The notes beneath the pieces are model-generated. The model saw nothing but the letters and a program-made list of their open reading frames with translations, was not told the DNA's origin and searched no databases. Shown piece after piece: positions 1 to 11,440 of a DNA stretch of 64,000 bases. The DNA lies in assembly GCA_900073065.1 (NCBI GenBank), contig FJOG01000035.1:428317-492316 (forward strand). The letters run 5' to 3'. This stretch comes from Phialocephala subalpina (lineage: Eukaryota > Ascomycota > Leotiomycetes > Helotiales > Mollisiaceae). The translations under genes were made by a program, and so were the position numbers. Position 1 is the first letter of the stretch. The number at the start of each line of letters is the position of its first letter.

Positions 1-1701
1 GCCGTTTCCCAACCTGCTCCTATCACCGAGAAGACGCCTACTGAGGCACCTCAGCCACGGAAATGCACCATCAAGTTTGCTTGCACAGGCCCGAAGCCCT
101 CAGAGAAGGCTTGCAAAGCAGTCGCTACCGATGTTCCTCAGCGCCAGAAGCCGGCAGAAACTCAGAAGAGCGTCACTGCCAGATCTCCATCTATTCCACG
201 AAAGTCCCCGAAGCCAGCATTGTCGTCTTCAAAGAGCAATACCTCTCGACGTACCTCACACAGCCCAGTTGCGGTCCGCGCAAAACCAAAGTACATCATT
301 GCCGACGAGAAGACCCTCCAGTTGTCAGAAGCCACTCGGTTCCACGAATTCGCCAGCGAAGAGCTACAGGATGACGACTGGATTCGCAAGGATGCCGACA
401 TTCCCCGAGACAGAAAGCTGACCATCAACGATACCTTGAAAATGGAGAATGCTATTCGTGCTCTTGGAAACGAGGCCGAGGAAGAGGCGCTGGAGGATGA
501 AGAGGACGATGACGAGGAGGACCAGGTTGACAATGATTCTGATGAGAATGACTCCGATGATGAAGACGTTGAGGACGATGAGGATGAGTTCGATGATGTT
601 GAGATTGGCATCGACAGCTCCGAAGATGAAGGCTCGGACGGGAACGAGACTGATAATGAAGCCGGCTTTGCGGAATCCGATGACGAGAGCGATGGTGAAG
701 GAGAATTCTCGTTCTGGACTCTAGGGCGAAAGATTCATCATCATGGACAGGCCAGCATCTACCGACCTTCGGCCCACCGGACTGCATCCACCTCCTCCAT
801 TGACTCCTTGAACCATATGGAGCCTACCGTGAAGAAGAGGCGATCCAGAGCTATGCCAATGAAGCTTCGTCCTGGTACACCAGAACTTCCTGATAGCACC
901 GACTTCGTCTGTGGAACGCTTGACGAGGACCGTCCCCTCGAGGATGCATATGTCTCCTGTATCGCCGCCAAGAATGCTGCAAAGCATAAACGGACTCCTC
1001 AAGATATCGATCCTAGCTTCCCTACTTCGGACATTGAAGATGAGGAGGACGAGAACGATGACATCGAGGACGCCAATGGCAGTGACGAGCAGGTCTGGCT
1101 TCATGGCAAGTTCGAAGAGTCTGACAATGAGCGATATGGACGACGCCGCTCGACTACCATGCGCCGCAAATCGCCTGGTCATTCTCCTAGAAGACTTCAC
1201 TCTCCGCCGCCAAAGCAAACACGACATCGCTCACCACCACCTCGGAAATTGTTCGGCCATTCTCCTAGGAGACTCCGATCACCGCCTCCTCCACGACACG
1301 TTCGCTCCCCGCAAGCATCTCCTACATCCACCAGAGCTATTCCATTTGCAGTTCTGGCGAGCCGACCTGGCTTGACTCATACCAAGTCTCTCCCACGTAC
1401 TCCAAATGCCTTCTGTCGTCAGTACAATGCATCACGCCTAGCTGCCGCGAATGGAAATAACATGGATGCTGGCGACAACGATGGCTTCCAGCGCGGAGCT
1501 ATTGACATTGTGAAGGGTCTCGAGCAGAAGCGTCAACGACGAAAGGAGAAATTGTATCAGAAAGAATGCAACCGTAAAAAGAAGGGTCACGGTGAACGCA
1601 GACCCCAACCTGGAAAGGGAGCTGAACGTATGAGAGAACTGGGTCTTCTCATGGCTGGCAAAACTGGTCCACGAGATGATCCGTACATGCTGTCTGCTTA
1701 G
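1..1701 (+). CDS. Acidic DUF2457-type protein, 5' end outside window
   Basis: The frame is open from the first base to TAG at 1699-1701, so the start codon lies upstream of the window; 566 codons are visible. Near the visible N-terminus is a short conserved-looking segment, RKCTIKFAC (about residues 20-28). A long Asp/Glu/Ser tract follows (roughly residues 155-235), then a more ordered block with IHHHGQASIYRP and MKLRPGTPELPDSTDFVCGTLDED. The C-terminal third has Ser/Arg/Pro repeats (HSPRRLHSPPP, HSPRRLRSPPP) and a basic Lys/Arg tail. This layout fits the fungal DUF2457 family, whose function is not known. The acidic and RS-like segments suggest a nuclear or nucleic-acid-linked protein, but that is inference. 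No intron was needed in the visible part. Confidence 0.75.
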   Translation, partial: AVSQPAPITEKTPTEAPQPRKCTIKFACTGPKPSEKACKAVATDVPQRQKPAETQKSVTARSPSIPRKSPKPALSSSKSNTSRRTSHSPVAVRAKPKYIIADEKTLQLSEATRFHEFASEELQDDDWIRKDADIPRDRKLTINDTLKMENAIRALGNEAEEEALEDEEDDDEEDQVDNDSDENDSDDEDVEDDEDEFDDVEIGIDSSEDEGSDGNETDNEAGFAESDDESDGEGEFSFWTLGRKIHHHGQASIYRPSAHRTASTSSIDSLNHMEPTVKKRRSRAMPMKLRPGTPELPDSTDFVCGTLDEDRPLEDAYVSCIAAKNAAKHKRTPQDIDPSFPTSDIEDEEDENDDIEDANGSDEQVWLHGKFEESDNERYGRRRSTTMRRKSPGHSPRRLHSPPPKQTRHRSPPPRKLFGHSPRRLRSPPPPRHVRSPQASPTSTRAIPFAVLASRPGLTHTKSLPRTPNAFCRQYNASRLAAANGNNMDAGDNDGFQRGAIDIVKGLEQKRQRRKEKLYQKECNRKKKGHGERRPQPGKGAERMRELGLLMAGKTGPRDDPYMLSA

Positions 1702-2716
1702 TCTCAGTACAAAGACTTCGGAGACGCGGGCGTTGGGACGGCAAGACTGTTCCCACTCGTCCATTACATACACTTCTATTCATCTGTACATACTTCTTCT
1801 AATACCTGTCTACCATCTCGAGATGTGGGCTTGTACATACCACATTTTTTTCCTTACAGTCATCTTGATCATTGTCAGTCACTAGCGAGTGCAAGCACAT
1901 GAATCTCATTGCATCATACCAGGTTGCGAAGGCGGCGATATGAAGTGGTCATTATTTGGACCCGTTGGGAGCATAGCATAGCATAGCAGCATTGGGGGAG
2001 GTCTATATGAATTCTTTCGTTCGAGTTCCGATCATGACGGGAAAGAGCATCTCGGGTAGGAGAAGGAGGAAGATTGTTTTCCAGATCTTTATTCCTAGGC
2101 CAGAAATTTTAGTTTCATTCAATGAAGCCCATTACCAACATTAACTGTCTTATGATGTTCCTCTCGCTTGAGTGATGTAATGCTGTTTCAATCAAGGTCA
2201 TGAATCTCAGGCCCTTGGGATATAAGTTCACATGCAAAATTTTATCATACAACAGAAGAAGAAAAGGTGCATCTGTGAAGTCCATCCAAGTCTGTCCTCA
2301 AAGCCGGTCTCCGAAGAAAATCAAGAAGGGAAATCTATCACATGTCCAATAAATCATCCCACTCAAGGGGTCTCCCGACAATTGTGTATTCTGGCATCTT
2401 ATGAAAGAACACATGGCAACAGACTTATCCGATGTTGACACTCTGCACAAACACGAAACATATATAACACGTTGCCTCATCGTGGTACAAAATCGATCTG
2501 GCTATCCAAAGATTCCCATATGAACGCATTGCGCCTTATCGCCTAATATTTCAGGAAAAATCTCTAGATTTAGCGTGAACTTTAGTTGGCAACACCAGAT
2601 TCGATCTCTCACGTATCCAGAAATTTGGCCTTTCCCAACGACATAAGAACACCCTCGTCTTCGCATACTTGCGCATACCATAATACATCTCCAACTACAC
2701 ATAATCAACCATCAAG
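1702..2716. other. Intergenic, no gene seen
   Basis: This holds the 3' region of the DUF2457-type gene and the promoter of SAR1. A short GCATA iteration lies near 1972-1988. The open frames here are short, start at non-ATG codons or overlap randomly; none looks like a protein. Confidence 0.6.
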
Positions 2717-3639
2717 ATGTGGATCGTCAACTGGTGTAAGTAGCACACCTTTCGCAAGCCTTGTCGATTCCAGATTCCTGCGGTTTGATAGCCAGCAAGC
2801 TGACATGTATCTACCCTACAGTCTGGGATACTCTTGCGTCGCTGGGCCTCTTGAACAAGCACGCCAAACTCCTCTTCCTTGGTCTCGACAATGCCGGAAA
2901 GACGACGCTGTTGCACATGTTGAAGGTGCGTTGAGGATCTCCGATAAGGTCATAGCTGGCAGAGCTGCGGCTAGGCACAGATTGCTATACACACAAAGGA
3001 ATATAGGGACAATAGCTGATATGATTTGATCTGCAGAACGACAGAGTCGCCATTCTCCAACCCACTCTCCATCCTAGTGAGCACAGCGCTCTGTCAAGTA
3101 TGTGAGCATTTACTTACACACTCCTCCAGCATCCGAAGAACTCGCCATTGGCAACGTAAAATTCACTACATTCGACCTGGGTGGACATCAACAAGGTATG
3201 CGAGCCAATCCTCGCTTGAACAACGGGGAAATCGGTTAACACAATCTAGCTCGTCGTCTATGGAAGGATTATTTCCCAGAAGTCTCCGGTATCGTTTTCC
3301 TCGTTGACGCCAAGGACCATGAACGTCTTCCCGAATCAAAGGCTGAACTTGACGCCCTGTTGAGCATGGAGGAGTTGAGCAAGGTTCCCTTCGTTGTTCT
3401 GGGTAACAAGATCGATCATCCGGATGCGGTCAGTGAGGATGAGTTGAGACATCAATTGGGCTTATATCAGACTACGGGCAAGGGCAAGGTTCCTCTTGAG
3501 GGCATTAGACCTATTGAGGTTTTCATGTGCTCTGTTGTTATGAGACAGGGTAGGTTCTGCCAAGTCTCTGGCTCGAGGATCTTGCTAACAGACTATAGGT
3601 TACGGCGAGGCTATCAGATGGTTGTCACAATACGTCTAG
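2717..3639 (+). CDS. SAR1: Small GTPase Sar1 (COPII coat assembly)
   Basis: Six exons: 2717-2735, 2822-2925, 3037-3076, 3130-3195, 3250-3549, 3599-3639. They join to a 189-residue protein, the usual Sar1 length. It opens [20 protein letters not shown], the amphipathic N-terminal helix typical of Sar1, which has no myristoylation glycine. Visible motifs are the P-loop GLDNAGKT (residues 27-34), the switch-1 threonine region QPTLHPTSEE, DLGGH (70-74) and NKID for guanine binding. It ends IRWLSQYV. In the family, Sar1-GTP inserts into the ER membrane and recruits Sec23/24 and Sec13/31 to form COPII vesicles. All introns are GT-AG and short. Nothing is missing; identification is near certain. Confidence 0.97.
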
Positions 3640-4274
3640 ATGCGAAGAGACGGAGAGCAATGGCAGAATATCAGCATCAGGGGAGAAACTTTTACGGAGA
3701 TTGTTATGATGGGCGGAGTTTATACAGGTTGTTTCCATGCTTTTTGGCACGGATTGGAAGACTTAACTCCTATGGAGTTTCCCAGTCTAGGTCATCTAAA
3801 CCGGCCAGCATAGCTTGTTTGTACTCAGCATAGTTCTGCGAATCAAGAATTTCTCTCTTTGCAATAATCCTTCCACTTGCATATCATAACGTGCCGAGTT
3901 CGACTTGCATTCGGCATGGCTCATTGGTGGCTGAAAGACACCGACATTCACCGCAAGCCGATCTTTTCCCCACGATACACAACATGAATCGTAGTTCCAA
4001 ATACTCCAGAACCCAAAATTAAAGATTTACCCAGATGTTTTGAGCTCCTGACCCTAAATTTCGCCTTCCCTAGGTATCACGGTACGACGTCATGCGATAG
4101 TGTCTCGAGCTTCCCCAACAAAGCCGCAGCCGGCCAAGTCCAGTCCAGTCCAAATCCAAAGCTCACTCCACCGCCTCGAGCTCCCAATAACCACAATACT
4201 CGCAGACGCAAGATGATACCTCATCTCTCTTCTCAAACGATCGCGAATCTACCAACGTAAGCAGTCCATCGAAA
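3640..4274. other. Intergenic; promoter and 5' UTR of the patatin-like gene
   Basis: 3' region of SAR1 followed by a C/T- and A/C-rich stretch (about 4110-4270) typical of fungal 5' UTRs. A GACGTCA element (4086-4092) could bind an ATF/CREB-type bZIP factor. No gene was seen. Confidence 0.5.
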
Positions 4275-6853
4275 ATGGCAGATCTACGAAAGAGCACGAA
4301 TGGCCCCGCCCCGAATAGTGAGGAAGGCTACGACGAGAGTCTCCTTCCAGACTACGACCGCGAATTCCTCCCCGATGCAGATTTACAAGCTTTCGCCTCC
4401 GCTCTCTCTGCGCCGGAAACGAGTCCCAGTACAGACGATTTACTATCTCCTGTCGCAGGCAGTAATGGCTCCCTCAACTCGCCTCAAATCGGACGAAGTC
4501 CCAGCCTAGGACGAGGAAGCATGGATTCGAGGAGACCGAGTCAGGATAAGGGAAGGAGAGAGAGTTTGTTTATAACAGCGCAGAATGATTGGGCGCCTGT
4601 GAATCCATCTGTGGCGAGAATTGGGGGGAAGGGGGAGAGGAGGGGGAAAGGCAAGAAGGGAAGGAGGAAAAAACATCGTAGTTCGGATGAGACGAGGGAA
4701 GGGTATCTTTACACGCTGCTCAAATGGCCTTTATTAGCTACGGTCGTAGCTTGGGTCACTGGGCTTGGAGTTAGTTATCTGTTTACTCGATTGTATATCT
4801 GGTTGTATGAACATTTTGTGACGTGGAGGGGGAAGAGGGAAAGGTTGAGGAGGAAATTGCAGGAGACGGAGAGTTATGGGGATTGGGTGAAAGCTGCTAA
4901 GGAGCTGGATACGTTTTTGGGGAATGATAAGTGGAAGACACAGGATGAGTTTGCGTATTATGATTCTAAGACTGTGAAGAGGGTTTTAGATCAGATTCGT
5001 AGGTGTCGGAGGAGGATTGAGGAGGAGGAAAAGAGTGGTGGGATGGTGAATGGTGCGAATGGAAATGCTGGCCCCAGCAAGGCAACGGAAGATCTGAAAG
5101 CCCTGATTGAGGCGTGTGTCAAGAACAACTTTGTTGGTGTCGAAAACTCAAGGTTGTACTCTCAGACCTACTATGGGACGAAGAATTTGGTCCAGGACTT
5201 TATTGATGAGAGTAAGTTCCCTGCTTTCTTTTTGAAGGCCAAATGCTAATCTGAAATTCAGTCGAGAGAGGTGTTACTATACTCGTCAACTCGAAGCAGC
5301 TTGAAGCCGAAGAGAAGAGGATTCTGTTCAAGCGAATGCACACCAACTTTGGACGAACAGCTCTGTGCCTCTCTGGTGGAGCTTCATTCGCATACTACCA
5401 CTTCGGAGTAGTCAAAGCCCTACTTGACGCAGACTTATTGCCAGAAGTCATCACAGGCACTTCTGGTGGTGCTTTGGTAGCTGCTCTAGTGGCGACACGT
5501 ACGAATGAAGAGCTCAAGAAGCTTCTGGTTCCGGCTTTGGCGGGAAGGATCAACGCCTGCTCTGAGCCTCTCAGTACCTGGGGTCCGAGGTGGTGGAAGA
5601 CAGGTGCAAGATTTGACTCACTGGACTGGGCAAAACGATGTAGTTGGTTCTCGAGAGGGAGTATGACCTTTCGTGAAGCGTATGAGAGGACTGGCAGGAT
5701 ATTGAACGTCTCCTGTGTCCCTGCTGATCCTCACTCTCCGACGTAAGTTACCTCTCCACTCTATTGCCAATGCATGCTGATTCTGAATATAGTATTTTGA
5801 CCAATTATCTCACCAGCCCCGACTGCGTCATCTGGTCCGCAGTCCTCGCCTCCGCCGCCGTCCCTGGAATCCTCAACCCAGTAGTCCTCATGATGAAAAC
5901 ACGCGAAGGAACCCTCGTCCCTTATTCCTTCGGGCACAAATGGGTACGTCTTATTTCCATACTAATTTGCGGGGTTTTTGTATGGGCGCTCCGGAGCTAG
6001 GAGCTGAGATATTAAGCAAACGGACACGACCCGTTTGCATGCAGGCTCCTAAGGCAACTCCCAGCTCCCTGACGCGCCCAATCCAAACCCAAATATTGGC
6101 TTTTCACAGTGCTGATTTGTTGGACAGAAAGATGGCAGTCTCCGTACCGACATCCCCCTGAAAGCCCTAAACCTCCACTTCAACGTCAACTTCAGCATCG
6201 TCTCCCAAGTCAACCCACACATAAACCTCTTCTTCTTCTCCTCCCGTGGCTCAGTTGGTCAACCCGTCACCCATCGTCGCGGACGTGGCTGGCGAGGTGG
6301 TTTCCTGGGAAGTGCGACGGAGCAATATTTGAAGCTTGATTTAAATAAATGGTTGAAGGTCGTGAGATATTTAGAGCTTTTACCGAGACCATTAGGTCAA
6401 GATTGGAGCGAGATCTGGCTTCAACAATTTTCAGGCACGATCACGATTTGGCCTCGCTCGAAGATATCGGATTTCTGGAGGATTCTTTCAGATCCGAATC
6501 CGAAACAACTTGCGAGGATGCTACATGTAGGACAACAATCTGCGTTTCCTAAACTTAAATTCTTGGCGAATAGGATGAAAGTTGAGAGATTGATAGAGAG
6601 AGGTAGAAGGGAGACTAGAATCGGGGTTAGAAGGGGGAGTATTGAGAGTATTTTGTCAGAGGATGATATGAGGAGTTTGTTGAGGAAGAGTGAGGAGAAT
6701 GAGAATGCGACGGCGACTGACGAAGAGGAGACGGATTTAGAGCATACGGATGCCGTTACGACTGGGGATGAGTTTGAGAACGAGGTTGAGGATGGGGTGG
6801 TTGAGAAGGAGGAGTTGTTGCATGAGGTTATGGATGAGCATGAGCTTGAATAA
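4275..6853 (+). CDS. Patatin-like phospholipase/triacylglycerol lipase, membrane anchored
   Basis: Four exons (4275-5211, 5262-5742, 5793-5943, 6128-6853) give 764 residues. After a disordered Ser/Lys-rich N-terminus, a hydrophobic segment ([20 protein letters not shown], near residue 152) predicts a membrane anchor. A DUF3336-like region and the patatin domain follow. Catalytic features are visible: the oxyanion glycines in [12 protein letters not shown] (about 350-361), the nucleophile elbow GTSGG with Ser380, and the dyad aspartate in KDGS (Asp525). The C-terminus is acidic. The family includes yeast Tgl3/4/5 and the fungal PLPL proteins, which hydrolyse triacylglycerol or lysophospholipids at lipid droplets or ER; the substrate cannot be read from sequence. 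The third intron (5944-6127, 184 nt) is longer than most in the window. Confidence 0.93.
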
Positions 6854-7400
6854 TGATTGTGTGATTAATGGTGGTGTATATATTGGTTGGTGACTTGGCA
6901 TTTGCGGCGTTTATACCATAGTTGCATTGCATGAGGTGCATAGCATTAGGAAGGAATACAGCACTTATTCTATGACGCCTTTTGGCACCAGTTTTGTTTG
7001 ACCACTCGACGCTGAGGTAGTCTCGGGAAGAAGCATTTCCAAGGGGATAAACCCAAACAAGTGCCTTGGAAGGCTCTTCATTATGATCTGCTATGCTATG
7101 CTACACGTTGGTTGCACCAAGAAGTCGTTCCGGCCTCGCCTTAGCACCAACCACGCTCAAAAACGGCCCAGAACCAGTAGTTGGAATCCTTCATCGTCGC
7201 ATATGACTTAAGTGTTTTAAGATATCCCGACGAGCACTAGGACATTGAGATTCTCAGCTTGAATGAACGGTCTCTCGAATCGATATCGAAGATCGGGAAT
7301 CTTGTCCGTAGAGGCGCTCTCTAACATCTTCTATTCGTTGAAAAGAGAAGTCGATTTGGCTTCAAAAACGGCAGCACGCTGTCCGCTACTCACACCCTTA
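6854..7400. other. Intergenic between convergent genes
   Basis: Shared 3' region of the patatin-like gene (+) and the 2EXR gene (-). No ORF or RNA gene could be supported. Confidence 0.5.
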
Positions 7401-8096
7401 TCATCCAATTGGCCATTGACCCCGGGGGCTGTAGGACACTAGAGTGGCGAGCGACCTGAACTCAAACAGTCGGAATTCTTTCTTATCGATCAATGTCGTT
7501 AGTATTTCCAGGCAAGGGAAGTTTACCAGGAAGTGATGCAGGTCGTGGTTTGTCAAATGAGTCCGAGGGGTCATCTTCTGAGTGATAACCAGATGTTTCA
7601 ACTTGCTAGCAATTGTCCATTCCGAGATACCACGATATCTACTGCAATATATACCGCGGTCAGGATAGACAATCGGGTCGTCCTTCAAGGTACGCGGCAT
7701 TGGCCAGAAGGAGTCAATGTCTGTCGATATGTACGCTCCTCCGCGGTGCTCGATTCCAAGGGTCAAGATCGACTTGTATACTGGGTGGCCGCGACGACGC
7801 ACGACAGTAGCCTCTACGTCATATTCGCCATCGTCCTCCAGGTATTCCTTTCGAGAGTCTTGGCAAGCGTGTAAGAGGGCAGGAACGCCTCCAGCTCGGT
7901 CAAGATATGTCCAGCGATTGCCCTTCATTGATCCCACATGGCTGTAGCGTTGTGCTACCGTGGCAGGCGCAGGTGCTGCAAAGGCCCAAATCAGAAGGCG
8001 CAACTCGATGGGTAGCTTTGGGAAAAGTGTAAATTCGGTCAGAGGTGTTGAGCAAGGCGCTGGTGCGGCATTGTCAGTAAGTTGCTGAGTGTCCAT
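7401..8096 (-). CDS. 2EXR domain protein (fungal F-box-like family)
   Basis: A single exon of 231 codons. Residues 22-40 carry the hallmark F-x-x-LP-x-ELR-x-x-IW-x-x-A of the 2EXR domain (seen as LFPKLPIELRLLIWAFA), followed by PALLHACQDSRKEYLE, the usual second half of the motif. The family is greatly expanded in leotiomycetes and sordariomycetes; no biochemical role is established, though a link to F-box-type substrate recognition is often assumed. The ATG at 8094-8096 is the first in frame before the motif. The C-terminus is shorter than many relatives, so a 3' truncation or missed exon is possible. No signal peptide was seen. Confidence 0.8.
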   Translation of the reverse strand: MDTQQLTDNAAPAPCSTPLTEFTLFPKLPIELRLLIWAFAAPAPATVAQRYSHVGSMKGNRWTYLDRAGGVPALLHACQDSRKEYLEDDGEYDVEATVVRRRGHPVYKSILTLGIEHRGGAYISTDIDSFWPMPRTLKDDPIVYPDRGIYCSRYRGISEWTIASKLKHLVITQKMTPRTHLTNHDLHHFLVNFPCLEILTTLIDKKEFRLFEFRSLATLVSYSPRGQWPIG

Positions 8097-9038
8097 GCTG
8101 GAAATATTGTCTGTCTTCGCAAAGGGTACTGCGCAAAGTGTTGTGTCTGATGAGTGAGTTGATGTTCTTGATAGATTTGCTTTGGCGGAAAGGTTTGGGA
8201 CTTGTTGCTTTCGAGGAGTCCGAGATTGCGCTGATTGAAGAAGGTATGATGGAGACGTTTAAGCGAGGCGTAGCGCATCCTCATATGGTTAGCGCCATTT
8301 GAAGACTACCTATATGCGAATTCACTCTTTCTAGTTTTGACATCAAATCAGCAAGTCATGGAAGTCCTTGTCTTGTCAATATTTATGTGCGTGGTTTGAA
8401 GTTTCTTCATCCGCCTGCTAGCCTGCATCCTGAGAGAGAAAGGCATTTTTGTCTCAATTCAGCTCCATCTTATGTATCAAACGTCGTGTTTTGTCAGATG
8501 CCCATGGAAATCGTTCCTTTTCCCGAAAGTTTTATGTATGAAAGAGGACTTGAGGACCCAACCTGCAGATATTGCATTATCCAAATCCTTCAAAAGTCGA
8601 TATCCTCTCGTCCGTCTATTCGGTCATCAATCCCCCGAGCGGCAACACGGCTCAACCCCCTCGCTTAGCCTTTCGCGGGGTCAGCCTCAAGCTCTATTAC
8701 CCGCGCGAGATCTTGTTGGTGGCTGAATTACCTTGCTACGCCGGTGCCTTACATTGGAATCGGTGGAACATTGTTTTGAACGGGGAAGCTTGGAGAAGAG
8801 AGTAAATCGAGAGCTAGAATGACGTGGAGAATGGTGGGGTTGGTCAAGGAGGGATTGGACTTGTTCATTTGTGGATGGGGGATGAGGGGATCGTGGCGAG
8901 CAATATGGGATGAACGGCGTCAGGTACGGCGGGAGAGAAATTTATCTGGAGTATAAATAAGGTGGGTAGTTCCACTGATGGTAATACTTCAGCCAAAATA
9001 ATTCCCAGAAGCTCTTCTGCCCTCTCTTTCCATTCATC
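8097..9038. other. Divergent intergenic region, 2EXR gene / CE12 esterase
   Basis: About 940 bp between divergently transcribed genes. The only clear signal is the TATA box listed separately, which belongs to the esterase side. Short open frames on both strands look random. Confidence 0.5.
8952..8959 (+). promoter_or_regulatory. TATA box of the CE12 esterase gene
   Basis: TATAAATA lies 80 bp upstream of the ATG at 9039, a normal distance for a fungal TATA-driven inducible gene with a short 5' UTR. Confidence 0.6.
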
Positions 9039-10323
9039 ATGAAGTCTATTACTCTACTGTCTGTGGTCCCCACATTGATCAGCGCAAGCTATCTTCCTAA
9101 ATTGCAAGCAAGAGATTGTGCTCATGACAACTGCTTGGCATGTTACGTCCATTCTCCCCAAAATAACAATCACTGACAGTTTCCAGCGAGCAATGATTCA
9201 ATCCGCTACCGACTTCTGCACCTCATACACAGCAACACCAACCTCGACTTCCCTCCCAACCTGGGCAACAGCCTGCACAGCGTCCGATACAACCTCCCAG
9301 ATCCTCAGCGGATGTGCCTGCCTCGCAACAGCAACTCCCACCTCAACGCCAACCTCCACAGCACCCGCAGCCATCCCCACAATATGGCTAGCAGGGGACA
9401 GCACCGAAGCCCCAGGAGGTGGACACAACGGCACTGAGGGCTGGGGTCAATATCTTCAGTACAGCTTCCCACGGGATGTAGCTTTTGTGAATAACTCGGC
9501 GTATGCTGGTCGTAGTGCGAGGAGCTTTACGAGAGAGGGGAGGTTTAATTGGATTGCGGATGCTTTGCATCCTGGTGATTGGGTCATTATTGAGTTTGGG
9601 CATAACGATGGAGGAAGTCCCTATCCGGCAAGCAGTGATAACGGGAGGGGAGATTGTCCCGGAGCTGGTCAGTGATTCTTGTTGGCCCTTAGCTTGGTTT
9701 TCACCGAAATACTGATATCTTGTAGGGAATGAGACGTGCCCGACTGTCTATGCGTAAGTACTGAGCAGTTTCCAGTGAAAGACAGTAGTGAGCTAATTAG
9801 CTGCACAGAAATGCCACAGAGATCGTCCAGACATACCCCACATATTTGAAAGATGCATCTGAGATGTTCCTCGCTCTCGGAGCGAAAGTCGTCCTCTCGT
9901 CTCCAACTCCAGACAATCCATGGGAAACAGGAAACTACACCTACAGCCCAGACCGCTTCACCTACTACTCTTGGTACGTCTCCCTTATCTCCTAATCCTC
10001 ACTCCAACTCCAACTCTAACACTTCTCTCAGGCTCTCGGTCGCCGAACTCGGTGGCCCCTCAGCAGGCGTCTACTTCGTTCCTCACGGCCAATACGCTGC
10101 TCAAGCAATGAAGAATCTCGGACCCGCAATCGTAGACGCGAACTATCCTATGGATCATACGCATACGGCGCCTTACTTAGCGGATATTGTTTCCCAAAGT
10201 TTTGTTTTGGGATTGAAGTGTGGGACGAGTCCGTTGATGGATTTGGTGAGTAATGCGACGGCGAGAATAGAGGGTCCTATTTTGGGCAGTTGCATTGTTG
10301 CGAACTCGACGTTGCCTATTTGA
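9039..10323 (+). CDS. Secreted rhamnogalacturonan acetylesterase, CE12 SGNH family
   Basis: Five exons: 9039-9137, 9187-9667, 9726-9753, 9809-9973, 10032-10323; 354 residues. A signal peptide ([17 protein letters not shown]) is followed by a Cys module ([12 protein letters not shown]...FCTSY...LPTW...C...GCACL) seen on many secreted ascomycete proteins, then a Thr/Pro linker and the SGNH hydrolase domain. Catalytic motifs are GDS (Asp104-Ser105), GRS, GHND and the D-x-x-H pair in MDHTH (Asp299, His302). CE12 enzymes remove acetyl groups from rhamnogalacturonan in plant cell walls, so a saprotroph or plant-associated lifestyle is likely. The first intron (9138-9186) needs a GC donor; the uninterrupted CLRAM motif across the junction supports it. 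The N-terminal Cys module makes this longer than the roughly 250-residue classical enzyme. Confidence 0.9.
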
Positions 10324-10920
10324 TTGTGGAAGAAGGAGACGAGGTGAGGTCTTGAGAAGCTTACCCACGGAGTCGCCTGCTCTCAAATATGAAGCTGTAA
10401 TTTGAGCAAACATGTCCTGTCAGCTCAATTCGCCACGTCCCTTTTTCTATATTCCAGCCTGGTTGGTCTCGATGTCTTTCGAGATCGAGGATTACGCAAA
10501 AGGCCCAGTCAGAAGCTTGCAGGACGTAGATGCCGAGGCGATTGCCAATTCTGACAGCTCAAATTCGTCTCCGCCGCCAACTTAGAAAGGGGGTCCCAGT
10601 GTCATGGCTCTTTGGACAACGTCCACTCATCGCCCTTGACTCAATTTTCTCCTCTTTATTTTGCACGTCGTCAATATGATTGCTCAGAATGATCCTCGCA
10701 GCCTCGTTCATTCGTGCAGTTGAAGTCGTTCAATCAAGTTGTGATCTAGGTGGGGTGAGGGGCAATAATATCCTTACCGGCGTGACGTCAACAACATAGA
10801 CAACATCATATACTCTTCACATGTCTTAAATTTTCATATGATCGTTCAATCCGCTATTCTACTTTTCATATTTATTTTTCAGAGAAGCAAATTCGAGAAA
10901 AACTAAGAACTATCGCAAAC
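10324..10920. other. Intergenic; promoter of the small hydrophilic protein gene
   Basis: No gene seen. The region contains the CRE-type palindrome listed separately, and an A-rich 5' UTR near 10875-10920. Confidence 0.5.
10783..10790. promoter_or_regulatory. CRE palindrome TGACGTCA
   Basis: A perfect 8-bp ATF/CREB site 131 bp upstream of the ATG at 10921. In fungi Atf1/AtfA-type bZIP factors bind this site at stress- and conidiation-related genes; binding here is inferred. Confidence 0.45.
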
Positions 10921-11440
10921 ATGGCATCATATAATAAGTTCGTTCCCCGTTCTCCTCCTCGCTTCGCTTCGGCCCCTATTTTAATCTCCACGACTAACAC
11001 CACGACCACAACAGCACCGGAGTCACCTCCGGCAGCGCCGGGGGAGCCGTCAACCCCTCTTCAATAGGCCAAACCATCAACCAAGCTCCCACCAACACTG
11101 CAGGCTCCGCAACAGACTCCAGCTTCCCCAGCGCTGGTTACGGAAGCAATGTTGACCAGAACTTCGGCGAGACTGGCGAGAAGAAGTCGACTATGAGTAA
11201 GATCAAGGAGAAGCTTTTGCCGAAAGGGCCAGGGCCTACGACTACTGAGGTATGTTGTGCCAAAGGAGGAGACAAAGAGAGAAGCACCAGGAGGTGAAGG
11301 GAGTACCATGAACCGATTCTGATTTGGGTGCATGATAGGATACCTCGACGAGAGATGCTGCAGCTCATGCGCATCATGCTTCACATGCCGGGAATTATTT
11401 GAGGAGCGCACAGGCGAATGCTGACTTGAATCGGGAGTAA
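10921..11440 (+). CDS. Small hydrophilic protein, unknown function
   Basis: Three exons (10921-10937, 11015-11249, 11339-11440) give 117 residues. The protein begins MASYNNTGVTSGSAGG and is rich in Gly, Ser, Asn, Thr and Ala. It has one charged helix (EKKSTMSKIKEKLLPKG) and a His/Ala-rich C-terminus (DAAAHAHHASHAGNYLRSAQ). There is no signal peptide or membrane segment. Composition resembles the small glycine-rich, stress- or conidiation-associated proteins common in filamentous fungi; I cannot name a family. The CTAAC branch point in intron 1 and a canonical GTATGT donor for intron 2 support the model. The first donor, GTTCGT, is weaker. A perfect CRE site upstream fits a stress-regulated gene, but that is inference. 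Confidence 0.65.
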
